A stretch of DNA of 62,156 nt from Opitutia bacterium (GTDB lineage: Bacteria > Verrucomicrobiota > Verrucomicrobiia > Opitutales > Opitutaceae). The stretch is taken from contig CANGHW010000020.1 of the NCBI GenBank assembly GCA_947453695.1, positions 1 through 62,156 of the forward strand, written 5' to 3'. The translations under genes were made by a program, and so were the position numbers. The notes under the pieces were generated by a model. That model saw only the letters and a list, made by a program, of their open reading frames with translations. It did no database searches and was not told the DNA's origin. Every line of letters starts with the position of its first letter. The first letter of the stretch is position 1. Below, in pieces: positions 61,121 to 62,156 of this stretch.

Positions 61121-62156
61121 ATGGAGCCACCCCTCTCTGTCCAGACCGTTCTGCGTCGGCTCGGCGCACTGCTTGCCCTGATGCTCGCGGCGGCCTTCGC
61201 CGCTCCGTCCTTGTTCGCCGCGGCGCCCCTGCCCGCATCGACCGCACGCCCGCCCAACATCGTCTTCATCTTTGCCGACGACCTCGGCTACGGCGACCTC
61301 GGCTGCTACGGCGCCACCGACATCAAGACCCCGCACCTCGACCGCCTCGCTGCCGAGGGCTCGCGCTTCACCAGCTTCTACGTCGCTCAGTCCGTCTGCA
61401 CCGCCTCGCGCGCCGCCCTCATGACCGGCAGCTATCCGAATCGCGTGAGCATGAGCGGCGCCCTCAACCACACGAGCCCCACCGGCCTGCACCCGAAGGA
61501 AAAACTCCTCCCGCAAATTCTAAAAGACCGCGGCTACGCCACGGCTATTTTCGGCAAGTGGCATCTCGGCCATCACCCACAGTTTCTCCCCACCCGCCGC
61601 GGCTTCGACGAATGGCTCGGTATCCCCTACTCCAACGACAACGGCCCACTGCATCCCACCACCAAGGGCATCCCTTCGCTCCCGCTCTACGCCAACGAAG
61701 ACATCGTCGAACTCGACACTGACCAGTCGCAGTTCACCCGCCGCCTCACCGACCGCGCGATCTCGTTCATCGAACGAAATCACACGAAACCGTTTTTCCT
61801 CTACGTGCCGCACATCATGCCGCACGTCCCGATTTTCGCTTCCGCGAAATTCAAGGGCACCAGCCAACGCGGCCTCTACGGCGATGTCGTTCAGGAGCTC
61901 GATGCCTCCGTCAGCGAAATCATGGCCGCGCTCAAACGCCACGGGCTCGACGACCACACGCTCGTCATTTTCTCCTCTGACAACGGGCCCTTCCTCTCCT
62001 ACGGCGAACACGCCGGGTCCGCCGCACCGCTGCGCGAGGGTAAACTCACCACCTTCGAAGGCGGCATGCGCGTCCCGTGCCTCGTCCGCTGGCCCGGCCG
62101 CGTCCCCGCCGCCCGCGTGAGCGACGAACCGTTTTCCACCATGGATCTTCACGCCA
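61121..62156 (+). CDS. Secreted sulfatase, 3' end outside window
   Basis: 345 codons from ATG 61121 to the right edge. Signal peptide (GALLALMLAAAFAAPSLFAA). Sulfatase signatures: PPNIVFIFADDLGYGDLG (metal-binding Asp-Asp), the formylglycine site VCTASRAALMTGSYPNRVSM (C-T-A-S-R, within C-x-[P/A]-S-R), GKWHLGH, and VIFSSDNGPFLSYGE. Maturation needs a formylglycine-generating enzyme, not present in the window. Removes sulfate esters from polysaccharides or lipids in the periplasm or outside. Confidence 0.92.
   Translation, partial: MEPPLSVQTVLRRLGALLALMLAAAFAAPSLFAAAPLPASTARPPNIVFIFADDLGYGDLGCYGATDIKTPHLDRLAAEGSRFTSFYVAQSVCTASRAALMTGSYPNRVSMSGALNHTSPTGLHPKEKLLPQILKDRGYATAIFGKWHLGHHPQFLPTRRGFDEWLGIPYSNDNGPLHPTTKGIPSLPLYANEDIVELDTDQSQFTRRLTDRAISFIERNHTKPFFLYVPHIMPHVPIFASAKFKGTSQRGLYGDVVQELDASVSEIMAALKRHGLDDHTLVIFSSDNGPFLSYGEHAGSAAPLREGKLTTFEGGMRVPCLVRWPGRVPAARVSDEPFSTMDLHA

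Noticed and set aside
61121..62156. Sulfatase with an abnormal active site (CTASR, not CxPSR)
   Set aside because: Ala is accepted at this position of the formylglycine motif, so it is within normal family variation.

Overview
The window is GC-rich, densely coded DNA of the kind seen in Verrucomicrobiota, most likely the family Opitutaceae. This is an inference from gene content: Tat-exported DUF1501 with DUF1800, ECF sigma factors with a kinase-WD40 protein, secreted Gfo/Idh/MocA and sulfatase proteins, ThuA, a TonB receptor, and starts that mostly lack a strong Shine-Dalgarno. No rRNA, tRNA, CRISPR array or intact prophage was recognised.

Layout. 1-2696: a large secreted repeat protein (minus strand, runs off the left edge). 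3269-6808: a LuxR-type response regulator and a membrane hybrid kinase, followed by the decayed C-terminal end of a DUF1501 gene and an array of degenerate 21-bp repeats (about 7012-7494). 7983-10692: a hypothetical gene, a WYL regulator and a DUF4258-like protein. 10747-16816: a second hybrid kinase, DUF1800 and DUF1501 in one minus-strand operon. Paired GGGA-N5-TCCC palindromes, exactly 21 bp apart, lie about 40 bp upstream of both the response-regulator start and the DUF1800 start and may tie the two modules together. 16907-23505: ECF sigma factor, Ser/Thr kinase-WD40 protein, and a VioB-like enzyme split into two genes. 23551-25971: small protein, ATP-grasp, metallo-beta-lactamase-fold protein. 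26085-28835: ECF sigma, zinc-finger anti-sigma and DUF4097 protein.

28924-34901: M20 peptidase; deoC with an aldehyde dehydrogenase and a truncated second ALDH domain (a split ALDH16-like pair); DUF4440 protein; FMN reductase. 35384-37395: TonB-C-terminal protein, a highly structured non-coding stretch that ends in a terminator-like hairpin, and a fatty-acid desaturase. 37628-43728: a lipid-modification cassette (flavin amine oxidase, DUF1365, CFA synthase, DUF1475, DUF1295, second CFA-like methyltransferase). 43991-44347: a second 21-bp repeat array with a different core, abutting a broken IS66 element and a low-GC gene.

46063-62156: TPR protein; a secreted-protein operon (SGNH hydrolase, EF-hand, ThuA, two VOC proteins); a TonB-dependent receptor and AraC regulator; a broken toxin-antitoxin pair; a lipoprotein; a Gfo/Idh/MocA oxidoreductase divergent from an amidohydrolase; two SPFH proteins; and a sulfatase cut by the right edge. 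The most unusual features are the two exactly phased 21-bp arrays, the operator pairs shared by the two kinase modules, the split VioB homologue, and the structured RNA candidate before the desaturase.
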